Of a stretch of DNA of 64,000 nt, positions 16,967 to 24,661 are shown in pieces. The stretch lies in assembly GCA_035605695.1 (NCBI GenBank), contig DATNGZ010000019.1:124001-188000 (forward strand), given 5' to 3'. The translations under genes and the position numbers were made by a program. The stretch comes from VRUE01 sp035605695 (GTDB lineage: Bacteria > Actinomycetota > Thermoleophilia > Solirubrobacterales > 70-9). Position 1 is the stretch's first letter. The number at the start of each line of letters is the position of its first letter. Under the pieces are notes generated by a model. The model was not told the origin of the DNA, did no database searches, and worked only from the letters and a program-made list of their open reading frames with translations.

Positions 16967-17491
16967 TCAGAGGCCGCTGGGGTGGCGGGCGACGAAGCCG
17001 GGCGGTTCGGCCCGGGCCATGTGCCAGCGCGGCCCCGAGACGCCGGGCAGGTTGTCACGGGTGTCGAAGCGCAGGCCGGCGATCACCATGTAGACGTGTT
17101 CGACGTTGGCGTAGACGCTGATCCAGCGTCCGGTTCCGGCCTCGCCCCAACTCGCCAGCTGGCCGGAGACCATCGTCTGGTCGAGCAGACCGATCGCGTG
17201 CAGGACGTAGCCGACGGCGCCCGAGCAGTCGTAGCCGCGCGAGGCCCAGGCGAGGTGGCCGCCGCCCCAGACGTAGGGACGGTTATCGATCCGATTGGCG
17301 GCGGCGATCGCCGCCCGGACCGCCGCCGGCGCGTTGGCGGGCGCCACCGCCCGGCCCGCGATCAGTTCGGCGCCGCAGTTGGCGCTGGTCCGCGTCGCGG
17401 CGGATTCGGCTGGGACGCAGCCGCCCCCCCACGGCACCGCCTGTTGCGCCGCCATCGCGGGGGCGCAGAAGGCGCAGACCAGGCCGGCCAC
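16967..17491 (-). CDS. Secreted NlpC/P60-like cysteine peptidase-fold protein
   Basis: A 174-residue protein with a short signal-like start (AGLVCAFCAPAMAAQQ). An NlpC/P60-type core follows: RPYVWGGGHLAWASRGYDCSGAVGYVLH, with the likely catalytic Cys in DCSG, and EHVYMVIAGLRFDT, with the likely His. These enzymes cut peptide cross-links in peptidoglycan. GTG 17491 gives a rather short signal peptide; the open frame above reads ILSLSRQCLAIL and would make a better one, but it holds no canonical start. The C-terminal part, containing PRWHMARAEPPGFVARHP, is typical of a small actinobacterial subgroup. Confidence 0.65.
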   Translation of the reverse strand: MAGLVCAFCAPAMAAQQAVPWGGGCVPAESAATRTSANCGAELIAGRAVAPANAPAAVRAAIAAANRIDNRPYVWGGGHLAWASRGYDCSGAVGYVLHAIGLLDQTMVSGQLASWGEAGTGRWISVYANVEHVYMVIAGLRFDTRDNLPGVSGPRWHMARAEPPGFVARHPSGL

Positions 17492-17572
17492 AAGAATCGC
17501 AAGGCACTGTCTCGAGAGGGAAAGGATTCCGAAAGGCTACGCGGACTTCCCGGTCAGGGTTGAGAAAGGCAC

Positions 17573-18733
17573 TTAAGCCGTTTCCGGTCGCACCGCGAGC
17601 ACGACCATGTCGTCGCGCAGGGGTCCGCCGCTACGGGAGATCGCGTCCTGGCGTAGGGCCTCGGTCATATCGGCCAGGTCGAGGTCAGCGAAGGAGTGCG
17701 CCAGGGTGCCGAGCGCCTCGCCGCCGACGTGGGTCTCGGCCGGCCCGGCCTCGAACCAGCCGTCGGTGGCGAGAATCAGGGTCTCCCCGGGGCGCAGCTC
17801 GCCCTGGTGGCGCCCGAGCGGCGAGTTGGCCCAGGCGCCGAGGACTGCGCCGCCGCCGAGCGCGACCGGGCCACCCTGCTTGACGTGGATCACCGGTGGG
17901 TGGCCAGCGGTGGCGAGGCTGAAGTGCCAATGCTCGCCGTCGCGTCGCAGCCGCATCAGCACGGCGGTGGCGAAGTCATTGAGGCTGCGGCCCTCGAGCA
18001 GCATCTCGTTCAGCTGCGTCAGCAGCTCGGTCGGCTCGTCGATCTGCCGCGCCAGTCCCCGCATAGAGTGGCGCAGCGCCACGGCGACCCCGGCCGCGGC
18101 GCTGCCCTTGCCGGCGACGTCGCCGATCACGATCCAGCAGCCGTCGTCGGTGGGCAGGATGTCGTAGAGGTCGCCGCCGATCTCCATCCCCTCGCCGTAG
18201 GGGTCGAAGACGACCGAGAGGTCGAGGCCCAGCACGTAGGGCGGCTCGGGTGGCCGCAGGCCGCGCTGCAGGTTTTGCGCGATCCGGTCGCGTTCCTCGA
18301 AGAGGCGGGCGTTGTCGAGGGCCAGCGCCGCCCGGTCGGCCAGCTCGGCGAGCAGCTGCAAGTCCTCGACGTCGTAGCTCAGATCGGTACTGGTGTGGAG
18401 CAGGGAGAGGGTGCCGAGTGTCGACCCGCGGGCGACCAGCGGCGCCACCGCCGCCGAGCGATAGTTGGCTTCCTCGATCAGCCTGCGGTGTTCGTCATTT
18501 TGGACCACGGTCTGCAGCACGTCGGGGACGGTGAGGTCACTCCAGACCATCGGCCGGCCGGCGCGCAGGACCTGCGCGACCGGGTGCTGACCGCGCGGAT
18601 CAAGCGGCGCGCGACGGCGGATCTCCTCGAGGATCGGCGCCGCGGCGGGGTTGGCGGCGCCGACGATGCTGTCGCCGACCCAGCCGTCGCGGCGGACGAG
18701 GTCGATCACGCAGAGCTCGGCCAGCTCCGGCAC
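17573..18733 (-). CDS. GAF-domain SpoIIE-type PP2C phosphatase
   Basis: A partner-switching phosphatase of at least 386 residues. An N-terminal GAF domain (to about residue 140) is followed by a PP2C/SpoIIE domain with GGDLYDILPTDDGCWIVIGDVAGKGSAAA, FATAVLMRL, TAGHPPVI, ILATDGWFEA and LRDDMVVLAVR. The acidic metal-binding residues are present. It would dephosphorylate an anti-sigma antagonist and so raise stress-sigma activity. GTG 18733 is the first canonical start. The frame above it, back to a stop at 18878, still encodes family-like sequence (RRRQALEFLVEATRGLDASL), so the true start is probably near 18871 (a CTG with GGAG upstream). Confidence 0.85.
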   Translation of the reverse strand: MPELAELCVIDLVRRDGWVGDSIVGAANPAAAPILEEIRRRAPLDPRGQHPVAQVLRAGRPMVWSDLTVPDVLQTVVQNDEHRRLIEEANYRSAAVAPLVARGSTLGTLSLLHTSTDLSYDVEDLQLLAELADRAALALDNARLFEERDRIAQNLQRGLRPPEPPYVLGLDLSVVFDPYGEGMEIGGDLYDILPTDDGCWIVIGDVAGKGSAAAGVAVALRHSMRGLARQIDEPTELLTQLNEMLLEGRSLNDFATAVLMRLRRDGEHWHFSLATAGHPPVIHVKQGGPVALGGGAVLGAWANSPLGRHQGELRPGETLILATDGWFEAGPAETHVGGEALGTLAHSFADLDLADMTEALRQDAISRSGGPLRDDMVVLAVRPETA

Positions 18734-18904
18734 GGCGGTCTCGACGATGGTGCGGGCGGTGCGGCCAAAATCGAGCGAGGCGTCGAGACCGCGCGTCGCC
18801 TCGACCAGGAACTCCAGCGCCTGGCGCCGGCGCTCCTCCTCGCCTTGGTTTGTCTGAGCCGGTCCGATCAGTCCAAGCTACTCCAGCGCCTGGCGGCTGA
18901 GGGG

Positions 18905-19261
18905 CTAGGACTCCCGGGGGCCGAGCAGGAAGAGCTCCACAGCGACGTCGGGGTCAATGTGGACCTGGCTCATGTAAGCGCTTACCTTGCGTCCGGTGAA
19001 CTTCTCCACGACCTCGGTGAACTGCGGCTCCATCGTCGACTGGAAGGTTCGCCGGAAGGCCTCGACGGCGGCCTTCTCACCGCGCTTGAGCAGGGTCTGC
19101 TCGACCGTGGTGAAGCCGTTCCAGAGCACGCAGACAACCAGATCGTCGACGACGATCGTCTTTGCTTTCGCCGGACCCCGCCCGAAGAAACGCATATGGA
19201 GGTGGGCCAGCCCGTTCGATATCGCTGCCAGCGCCTCCCCATCGGGGTGCCCAGAGTCCAA
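18905..19261 (-). CDS. DUF2294-family protein, copy 1
   Basis: A 118-residue protein of the DUF2294 family. The core is HLHMRFFGRGPAKAKTIVVDDLVVCVLWNGFTTVEQTLL, then EKFTGRKVSAYMSQVHIDPDVAVELFLLG. TTG 19261 is preferred because AGAAGGAG stands 6 bases before it, and it gives the same length as the paralogues; an open frame runs further to 19336. The function of DUF2294 is unknown; some members sit near signalling or stress genes. Two more copies follow at 19571 and 19933. The phosphatase gene lies directly downstream on the same strand. Confidence 0.72.
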   Translation of the reverse strand: MDSGHPDGEALAAISNGLAHLHMRFFGRGPAKAKTIVVDDLVVCVLWNGFTTVEQTLLKRGEKAAVEAFRRTFQSTMEPQFTEVVEKFTGRKVSAYMSQVHIDPDVAVELFLLGPRES

Positions 19262-19570
19262 GCACACTCCTTCTCCGCCCCTCTTGACCAAGTGACCGAA
19301 GGGGGAGAGTTGCGGCGAGCCCCTCCAGCGTTCCAAAACGGTACCACCGTTGGCTCTATTATCGCTGACTTAGTAGGCTGACGTTCCGACCGATCATGCG
19401 GGCCAGCGCGCACGACTTGTGAAGAGCTGACCGGGCAGCGGGGGACTTAGAGCCAGCGCCGCCCGAGCAGAGTCGCGTAAGGAGCGATTGAGGTTGGCAG
19501 CACCGTCCAACCCGAGCCCACGCCGGAGACCGCCCGTCTCTGGTAGCGGCAGCGCAGAACTGGAGCAGCA
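19262..19570. other. Gene-free stretch between divergent DUF2294 genes
   Basis: It holds the possible N-terminal extension of copy 1 (to 19336) and the promoter region of copy 2. A CTATTAT-like AT-rich patch at about 19355 is the only obvious promoter hint. No RNA gene or repeat was recognised. Confidence 0.4.
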
Positions 19571-19936
19571 ATGGTCGGAAAAGAGTCTCCCAAAGGTGGC
19601 CACGCGCTGGTCGAGCTCTCGAACGCCATGGTCGCGCTGCATCGCGAGCACTTCGGCAGGGGGCCGGGGGCGGCAAAGAGCTTCGTCACCGACGAGATGG
19701 TCATCTGCGTGCTCAGCGACATCTACACCGCGGTGGAGCGCACGCTGATCCGCGCCGGTCAGTCCGAGCACGTGCGGCAGACTCGCGCCCTGCACCAGGA
19801 AGCGCTGCAGGACGAGTACAAGGCGAGCGTCGAGCGGATCATGGGCAGGTCAGTCGCGGCATTCCTCAGCGTGGTCCACGTCGACCCCGACGTCGCGATC
19901 GAGGTCTTCCTGCTCGGCGAGCGCGACGAGGGCTAG
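19571..19936 (+). CDS. DUF2294-family protein, copy 2
   Basis: A 121-residue paralogue with the same core: ALHREHFGRGPGAAKSFVTDEMVICVLSDIYTAVERTLIRAG, then MGRSVAAFLSVVHVDPDVAIEVFLLGE. The GRGP motif, the central VCVL/ICVL strand and the final VDPDVAIE strand are shared with both neighbours. It points in the opposite direction to them. Its stop overlaps the stop of copy 3 by 4 bases, so the two genes run tail to tail. Function unknown. Confidence 0.75.
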   Translation: MVGKESPKGGHALVELSNAMVALHREHFGRGPGAAKSFVTDEMVICVLSDIYTAVERTLIRAGQSEHVRQTRALHQEALQDEYKASVERIMGRSVAAFLSVVHVDPDVAIEVFLLGERDEG

Positions 19937-20346
19937 GAGGCCGCCGGCCCGCCGGCCGCGCGCACTCGTTTTGCAGCGCCGTCTGGCTCGGCGAAGATGA
20001 AGAACTCGAGCGCCAGGTTGGCCTCGACGTCGACCTGACTGAGGAAGACGCGCACGGTTCGTTTCGTGATCCGCTCGACGACGTCGATGAACTCGTCTTT
20101 GACCGCCTCCTGGAACTTCTTGCGGGTGTCGCTGACGTGGTCGCCCGAGCCGGCGCTGATCAGGGTCCGCTCGGCCGTGGTGAAGACCTCCTCGAGGATG
20201 CAGACGGCGTAGTCGCCATGCAGGTAGCTGCGGGCCTTGGTCGGCCCGCGCCCGTAGAGGCGGGCGTGCAGCTGCACGATCTCGCGCGAGAGCTGAGAAA
20301 CGAGTGCCCCACGGGCAGGGCTATCGGGTAAGTCGGGACGATCCAC
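19933..20346 (-). CDS. DUF2294-family protein, copy 3
   Basis: A 137-residue paralogue: QLHARLYGRGPTKARSYLHGDYAVCILEEVFTTAERTLISAG, then ITKRTVRVFLSQVDVEANLALEFFIF. Compared with the other copies it has a longer N-terminus (residues 1-18) and a basic tail (AAKRVRAAGGPAAS). Divergence between the three copies is high outside the core, so the duplication is old or the copies came separately. A small inverted repeat (AGAAG-GTT-CTTCT) lies just upstream of the start. Confidence 0.75.
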   Translation of the reverse strand: MDRPDLPDSPARGALVSQLSREIVQLHARLYGRGPTKARSYLHGDYAVCILEEVFTTAERTLISAGSGDHVSDTRKKFQEAVKDEFIDVVERITKRTVRVFLSQVDVEANLALEFFIFAEPDGAAKRVRAAGGPAAS

Positions 20347-20571
20347 GCTACGGCTCCTGTAGAAGGTTCTTCTGACGAGGGGTACGCAAGGTTTTTGCGC
20401 CCGCTTACCGTCGCGGAGCCGTTTGCCCTGGCTTCGTATCTGAATTTCGCACCCTGCGCGACGGCCTTCGACCGCTGCACCTGGCTAGTGCTCGGCGCCG
20501 CCAGGGCACTCGAGCGAAAAAAGCATACCGTGGCACCGTGCAGCGCCGCGACTCGATTGGCAGATCGAGCT

Positions 20572-20931
20572 CTAGCTACGCGGTTGCGCTGGCGCCGCCG
20601 GCTTGACGGCCGCGGTGAAGACGTAGAGGCGCTTCCAGGCACCGCGCACCTGCTGCATCTCCACCTGCTTGACGATGCCGATTTTGGCGAGCGTGTTCAT
20701 GTGGTAGGAGATCGCCGATGTGCTGTGCTTGCGGTCGAGGACGTGTTCGAGTTCGGACGCCGAGAGTGGCCGGTCAATGATCCGCATCGCTTCGATGATC
20801 CAGAGCCTGGTCGGGTGGATCGAGCGGGAAAGCAGCGCCCCCCAGTCCAGCTGCCCGCTGCCATCGTGGCCGTTGTCTATCGGTCCGCTTGGATCGGCGT
20901 GGTCTTGCTGTATCTGGATCGGTTGGCTCAT
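20572..20931 (-). CDS. ArsR-like winged-helix regulator
   Basis: A 119-residue protein with a winged helix from about residue 30: LLSRSIHPTRLWIIEAMRIIDRPLSASELEHVLDRKHSTSAISYHMNTLAKIGIVKQVE. The wing ends AWKRLYVFTAA. No metal-binding Cys cluster is present, so this is not a metal-sensing ArsR. The 225 bases before the DUF2294 gene hold no other gene that I can see. It lies next to a second regulator of similar build, 78 bases upstream on the same strand; the two may be related. Confidence 0.7.
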   Translation of the reverse strand: MSQPIQIQQDHADPSGPIDNGHDGSGQLDWGALLSRSIHPTRLWIIEAMRIIDRPLSASELEHVLDRKHSTSAISYHMNTLAKIGIVKQVEMQQVRGAWKRLYVFTAAVKPAAPAQPRS

Positions 20932-21009
20932 CTGACTTTGAGTATTGAACGGTTTCAGATTGGAACGCAGTGGTCCATACCGAGTTCTCGAAAGAGGTTT
21001 CGCTGATAG

Positions 21010-21669
21010 TCAGTTTTTCCCTGGGGCCAGACGATGCATCACCGGGGCGGTCGTATCGACCGGCCGGAATCGCTCGAAGCCCAGCGCCGCGACGATCGTC
21101 GAGGTGGTGCCCTCGCCGGTCTCCGCGGCCCGGCTCAACGATCGACCCTCAACCGCCTTGATCCGCTCCCAAAAGGCGGCCTGTTCTTCCTGGGCCTCCA
21201 GTTGTCCTCGCTGGTCGAGGTTGAACCAGCGCCAGCTCATCCAGACCGGGTCGGAGCTCAACTTGCCGGCCCAGAGCGCGGCGAGTCCCTCGGCCATCAG
21301 CGCCTGCAGGATCACCGCCGCGTATTCCTGCCTGGCCTCGAACGGTAGGTCTTCGGCTTCTGCGTCGCTGATGAAGGGGAGCTCGACCGCGCGGTAGAAG
21401 TGCTGATCAACGTTGCGCACCTTTTCGATCCGGGCCAGTTCGATGCAGCCCGAGTTGACCAGTTCCTTGATGTGGTGGCCGATCGTCGTGATCGGCTGAT
21501 GGGTCAGCTTGGCGAGCTCGCTCGGACTGCGGGTTTCTTCGTTGAGGAAGGCCAGCACTTCGATCCGGATCCGGTGTCCGACTCCATATGACACCGCCTC
21601 CTCGATGCTGCGCTTCTGCCCCGGCTTTGTCGTCGTACCCGCCACGTGATTCCTCCAGTCAGCGTTCAT
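21010..21669 (-). CDS. Winged-helix (ArsR-like) regulator with C-terminal effector region
   Basis: A 219-residue protein. The winged helix spans about 20-95 (YGVGHRIRIEVLAFLNEETRSPSELAKLTHQPITTIGHHIKELVNSGCIELA). A helical C-terminal region (EYAAVILQALMAEGLAALWAGKL, then WFNLDQRGQLEAQEEQAAFWERI) is typical of actinobacterial HTH_20/ArsR-like regulators with a ligand or dimerisation module. No metal site is visible. It precedes the smaller ArsR-like gene and is divergent from the short peptide/DHFR region. Confidence 0.7.
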   Translation of the reverse strand: MNADWRNHVAGTTTKPGQKRSIEEAVSYGVGHRIRIEVLAFLNEETRSPSELAKLTHQPITTIGHHIKELVNSGCIELARIEKVRNVDQHFYRAVELPFISDAEAEDLPFEARQEYAAVILQALMAEGLAALWAGKLSSDPVWMSWRWFNLDQRGQLEAQEEQAAFWERIKAVEGRSLSRAAETGEGTTSTIVAALGFERFRPVDTTAPVMHRLAPGKN

Positions 21670-22068
21670 TGGCTACTCAGGCCGGGTGGAGCATAGGCGT
21701 TTTTGAACGGGGTTCCCACCCCCAGTAGGGATAAATCTGATACTCGGGGAATCCCTACCATCGAGCTCCCGGTCCTGGCGAATCGCCGGGATGACGACGC
21801 GGGGAGGGAGGTGAGCACGGATGACGATCAAGAAAGTCGGCTCGGTCCACCCGAGCGTGCAGGTCTACAAGCACGCCTAGATAGGCATGCAGGCCGGTCC
21901 TGGTCGTCCAACGCGAGGGTTGGATTGCCCCACGGCTCTAGTCGCGAACCCCACCCATCTTTTGCCGCGACGATCAGGGCTGGCTCAAAATTTCGCCAGC
22001 CTGTCGATTTGGCGACTGCCCGTTCGTCGTAGGGGTAGAGACGCAACTAACCAGCAAAGGAGATCAGC
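21670..22068. other. Gap with hairpins and one tiny ORF
   Basis: A 399-base region between a regulator and the DHFR-like gene. It contains an inverted repeat GTAGGGAT/ATCCCTAC at 21725-21758, a smaller hairpin (CCTGGCG-AAT-CGCCGGG) near 21774-21790, and a 19-codon ORF at 21821. I see no larger conserved gene; longer open frames here have no family-like sequence. The 188 bases from 21881 to 22068 show nothing beyond the RBS of the next gene. Confidence 0.5.
21821..21880 (+). CDS. Possible 19-residue peptide with strong ribosome binding site
   Basis: ATG 21821 to TAG 21880 encodes MTIKKVGSVHPSVQVYKHA. GGGAGGGAGG ends 9 bases before the ATG, one of the strongest Shine-Dalgarno sequences in the window. 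The peptide is basic and has no signal or membrane segment. It could be a leader peptide, a small protein or chance. No recognisable family. Confidence 0.3.
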   Translation: MTIKKVGSVHPSVQVYKHA

Positions 22069-22644
22069 ATGGGCAAGATCGTCGTAACCGAGTTCGTTTC
22101 ACTCGATGGCGTTATCGAGGCACCGGGCGGGGGTGAGAACTACAAGCACGCAGGCTGGACCTTCGAGATCGAACGCGGCGAGGAGGGTGACAAGTTCAAG
22201 CTCGACGAGCTCGTCGAGGCCGAGGCGCAGCTGCTGGGCCGGGTCACCTACGAGGGCTTCGCCGCCGCCTGGCCGACGATGGAAGACGGCGCTGGTTTTG
22301 CCGAGAAGATGAATGGGATGCCGAAGTACGTCGTCTCCTCGACCCTGCAGGAGGCGAGCTGGGAAAACTCGACGATCCTGCGCGGAGAGCTCCCCGACGA
22401 GGTGGCAAAGCTGCACCGCGAGATCGACGGCGTGATATTGGTCGCCGGCAGCGCTCAGTTGGTCCAGGGCCTGCTTGAGCACGACCTGGTTGACGAGCTG
22501 CGGCTGATGGTCTTCCCGGTCCTGCTCGGCGAGGGCAAGCGTCTATTTGGCGATGTCACCGCCAAGAAGCCACTGAACCTCGTCGATTCAAAAACGCTCG
22601 GCGCCGGTATCGCCCTGCTCACCTACGAGCCGGCGGCGAAGTAG
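22069..22644 (+). CDS. Dihydrofolate reductase-family (RibD C-terminal domain) protein
   Basis: A 191-residue reductase-fold protein. VTEFVSLDGVIEAPGG is the usual N-terminal motif, then LLGRVTYEGFAAAWP, YVVSSTL and the nucleotide-binding VILVAGSAQLVQGLLEHDLVDELRLMVFPVLLGEGKRLF. Such proteins are NADPH-dependent, but their substrates are mostly unknown and they are not true folate enzymes. ATG 22069 is preceded by AAGGAGAT. It stands alone on the + strand before the membrane phosphatase, 44 bases away. Confidence 0.88.
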   Translation: MGKIVVTEFVSLDGVIEAPGGGENYKHAGWTFEIERGEEGDKFKLDELVEAEAQLLGRVTYEGFAAAWPTMEDGAGFAEKMNGMPKYVVSSTLQEASWENSTILRGELPDEVAKLHREIDGVILVAGSAQLVQGLLEHDLVDELRLMVFPVLLGEGKRLFGDVTAKKPLNLVDSKTLGAGIALLTYEPAAK

Positions 22645-22688
22645 GGGGCAGGCTAAGGCGCATCAGACTTGACCTCCGGTAAGGTCGG

Positions 22689-23732
22689 TTGCAGGTGCAG
22701 CGGACGACGCCCAATCCTGCTCATCTCGCCTGGGTCTGCGCGACCGCCCTGGTGGTCTTCGTCGTCTGGTTGGTGACCCCGGCACAGACCAACGTCGGCA
22801 TCGGCTTCTTCTACGCCATCCCGATTGGGCTGGCGGCTTGGTGGGGGGGCCGGCGGGCCGCCGCGGTTGCGGTTGTCGGCTGCGCTCTCCTCTATGTCAT
22901 CGGTTCCGCAATCCAGCCGGTCCCGCACTTCGGGACGACCCTGGCGGTGCGGCTGCTCGCCTTCATCGCGGTTGCCGTTCTCGTCTCGTTGCTACGGGAG
23001 AAAATGGCCGGGCTCGAGCACTCGGTCGAGGAACTCGAGGCGATCCGCGCGGCGCTTACGCCGTCGGCGTTGCCGCAGTTGCCCGGCGTCGATGCCGCCG
23101 CCGCTTTCGTGCCCTCCGAGTACGGGGTCTCAGGCGACTTCTACCTGCTCACCAACGGTCCGGACAACTCAGCCGTCGCGATCGTCGGCGACGTCGTCGG
23201 TCATGGGCCTGAGGCGGCACGGCTGGCAACGTTTATTCGCGCTCGTTTCGCCGCCTTCGCCGCCGGAACCAGTGATCCCGCCGAGCTGCTGATGCTGGCC
23301 AACGGCGCGCTCGTCGATCGGCCGCGCCACCAGCGCGAACTGGTCAGCGCCGTCTGCCTGCGCTACCGGGCGCAGGACTCGCAGCTCTGCTGGGCGATCG
23401 CCGGTCACCCACCGCCACTGCGACTGGCCGGGCTCGATGAGCTGCCGGCCGAGGGCTCAACCTTCCTGCTCGGAGCAGAGGCCGATCTAGCCTTGAGTAA
23501 CCGCGAGACCTCCCTGGAGGCGGGAGACGGAGTCGTTGTCTACACCGACGGCGCCACCGACGTCCGTCGTGGCGGAGCGATGCTTGGTCTCGACGGCCTT
23601 TCGCGGTTGCTGAGGCCGCTGACCAGATTGCCGCCGGCGACGCTGGTCAGCCAGATTGAGAAAGCGATCCTGGAGTGGGCCGAGGGGCCGGTTCGGGACG
23701 ATCTCTGCGTGCTTGTGCTGAAGCCGCGCTGA
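22689..23732 (+). CDS. Membrane-anchored SpoIIE-type PP2C phosphatase
   Basis: A 347-residue protein with about three N-terminal membrane helices (AWVCATALVVFVVWLVTP, GIGFFYAIPIGLAAWWGG, VRLLAFIAVAVLVSLL), a short coiled linker, and a SpoIIE/PP2C domain from about 130. The domain carries SGDFYLLTNG, AIVGDVVGHGPEAARLA, SAVCLRYRA, AIAGHPPPLR, VVYTDGATDVR and VRDDLCVLVLK. It probably dephosphorylates an anti-sigma antagonist in response to a membrane signal. TTG 22689 or GTG 22695 could be the start. Its 3' end overlaps a convergent small gene by 86 bases. Confidence 0.86.
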   Translation: MQVQRTTPNPAHLAWVCATALVVFVVWLVTPAQTNVGIGFFYAIPIGLAAWWGGRRAAAVAVVGCALLYVIGSAIQPVPHFGTTLAVRLLAFIAVAVLVSLLREKMAGLEHSVEELEAIRAALTPSALPQLPGVDAAAAFVPSEYGVSGDFYLLTNGPDNSAVAIVGDVVGHGPEAARLATFIRARFAAFAAGTSDPAELLMLANGALVDRPRHQRELVSAVCLRYRAQDSQLCWAIAGHPPPLRLAGLDELPAEGSTFLLGAEADLALSNRETSLEAGDGVVVYTDGATDVRRGGAMLGLDGLSRLLRPLTRLPPATLVSQIEKAILEWAEGPVRDDLCVLVLKPR

Positions 23733-23904
23733 GCGGCAGGCTGCGGGGTTTCAAATCGGATCGTTGCGGGAAGTCCGAGAAATCAAAGGCCTTGAAGGCA
23801 AGGGGTGCCGATATCCGATCGCGGATCTGGCAGCGGGGGCAATTCTCCAAGGCGGCCGCGTGCACGGCGTTGTAGCGGCTTCCACACCTGTCGCAACTGA
23901 ACAT
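23647..23904 (-). CDS. Small zinc-ribbon protein
   Basis: An 85-residue protein with an N-terminal FmdB-like zinc ribbon (FSCDRCGSRYNAVHAAALENCPRC), four Cys in two CxxC pairs. The rest is Pro/Arg/Ser-rich and low in order. ATG 23904 has GAGGAG upstream at normal spacing, which supports translation. The last 86 bases overlap the end of the convergent phosphatase gene, so the C-terminus is constrained by that gene. The frame is GTTTAG-N-GGGTAG-like upstream (23944-23970), a weak stress-promoter match. Function unknown. Confidence 0.55.
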   Translation of the reverse strand: MFSCDRCGSRYNAVHAAALENCPRCQIRDRISAPLAFKAFDFSDFPQRSDLKPRSLPLSAASAQARRDRPEPAPRPTPGSLSQSG

Positions 23905-24024
23905 CGTTCTGCTCCTCTTTTAGACAACCCGAATAGAAGCCCACTACCCAAGGTGACGCAACGGCTAAACATGCCGATGCAAGCTCCATATGACCCGATT
24001 CGGTCGCCAAGACCAAGCGTCGAG

Positions 24025-24319
24025 ATGGATATGAGCCAGTCGGGTTTTCAGCACGAGGCGCTGATCTATGCCGACGCCGACGACTTCCTCGCCGGCACGG
24101 TGCCCTTGCACCCTGCGCAGCTGGCAGGAGGACGGCCGTCTGCTGGTCGAGTTCGAGGATCGCGGCTCGATCGAGGAGCCCCTGGTTGGCAGACTGCGAC
24201 CGGGACCGGCCCAGGAGGGCGGCCGTGGTCTGTGGCTCGCCAACCAGCTCTGCGACCTGGTCCAGATTCGCTCTTGCCCCGGTCACACCACGATTCGGCT
24301 GCGGGCCTCGCGTCGATAG
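24025..24319 (+). pseudogene. Decayed MEDS / HATPase_c anti-sigma regulator
   Basis: The first part (ATG 24025, GFQHEALIYADADDFLAGTVP) matches the start of MEDS-domain anti-sigma-type proteins. After about 24106 the family-like sequence jumps to a different frame and to the far C-terminal end of such proteins (TLRSWQEDGRLLVEFEDRG, GRGLWLANQLCDLVQIRS, TTIRL). The middle of the gene, about 200 residues, is missing, and the joint is out of frame. This is a remnant formed by an internal deletion. It lies in the stress island, between the zinc-ribbon gene and csbD. Confidence 0.7.
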
Positions 24320-24366
24320 ACACGCTGGGGTTGGGCGCGCTTTCGCCCGTCTCGCCTTCGTCTCGG

Positions 24367-24391
24367 GTTTCCCCCGTTGCAGTCGGGGTAT
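24367..24391 (+). promoter_or_regulatory. SigB/SigF-type promoter of the CsbD gene
   Basis: GTTT (24367-24370), a 15-base spacer and GGGTAT (24386-24391). This is an exact match to the actinobacterial general-stress sigma consensus, 41 bases before the CsbD start. CsbD-family genes are classic members of such regulons. Confidence 0.75.
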
Positions 24392-24432
24392 CCATCGGTT
24401 CGGCAAGAAGATCGAACGAAAGGACCCAAACG

Positions 24433-24621
24433 ATGGGCATTCTGGACAAGATCACCGGTAGGGCGAAGCAGGCGGCGGGCGACCTCGCCGACGACGACTC
24501 GCTGCGCCGCCAGGGCAAGCGCGAGGAGGAGAAGGGCGAGAAGAAGGAGCAGCTGGACCGCGCCCAGGAGAAGGTCGAGGATAAGGCCGCCGAGGTCTCC
24601 GACCTCGAACGCAAGACCTGA
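24433..24621 (+). CDS. CsbD-family stress protein
   Basis: A 62-residue, highly charged helical protein: MGILDKITGRAKQAAGDLAD, then EEEKGEKKEQLDRAQEKVEDKAAE. CsbD-like proteins accumulate in stationary phase and stress; their molecular role is unknown. ATG 24433 has AAAGGA at 10 bases. The promoter at 24367-24391 suggests direct control by a general-stress sigma factor. Confidence 0.88.
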   Translation: MGILDKITGRAKQAAGDLADDDSLRRQGKREEEKGEKKEQLDRAQEKVEDKAAEVSDLERKT

Positions 24622-24661
24622 GGATCAGTAGCCCGGGGCCGGGGGCTCCGGGCTTGACTCG

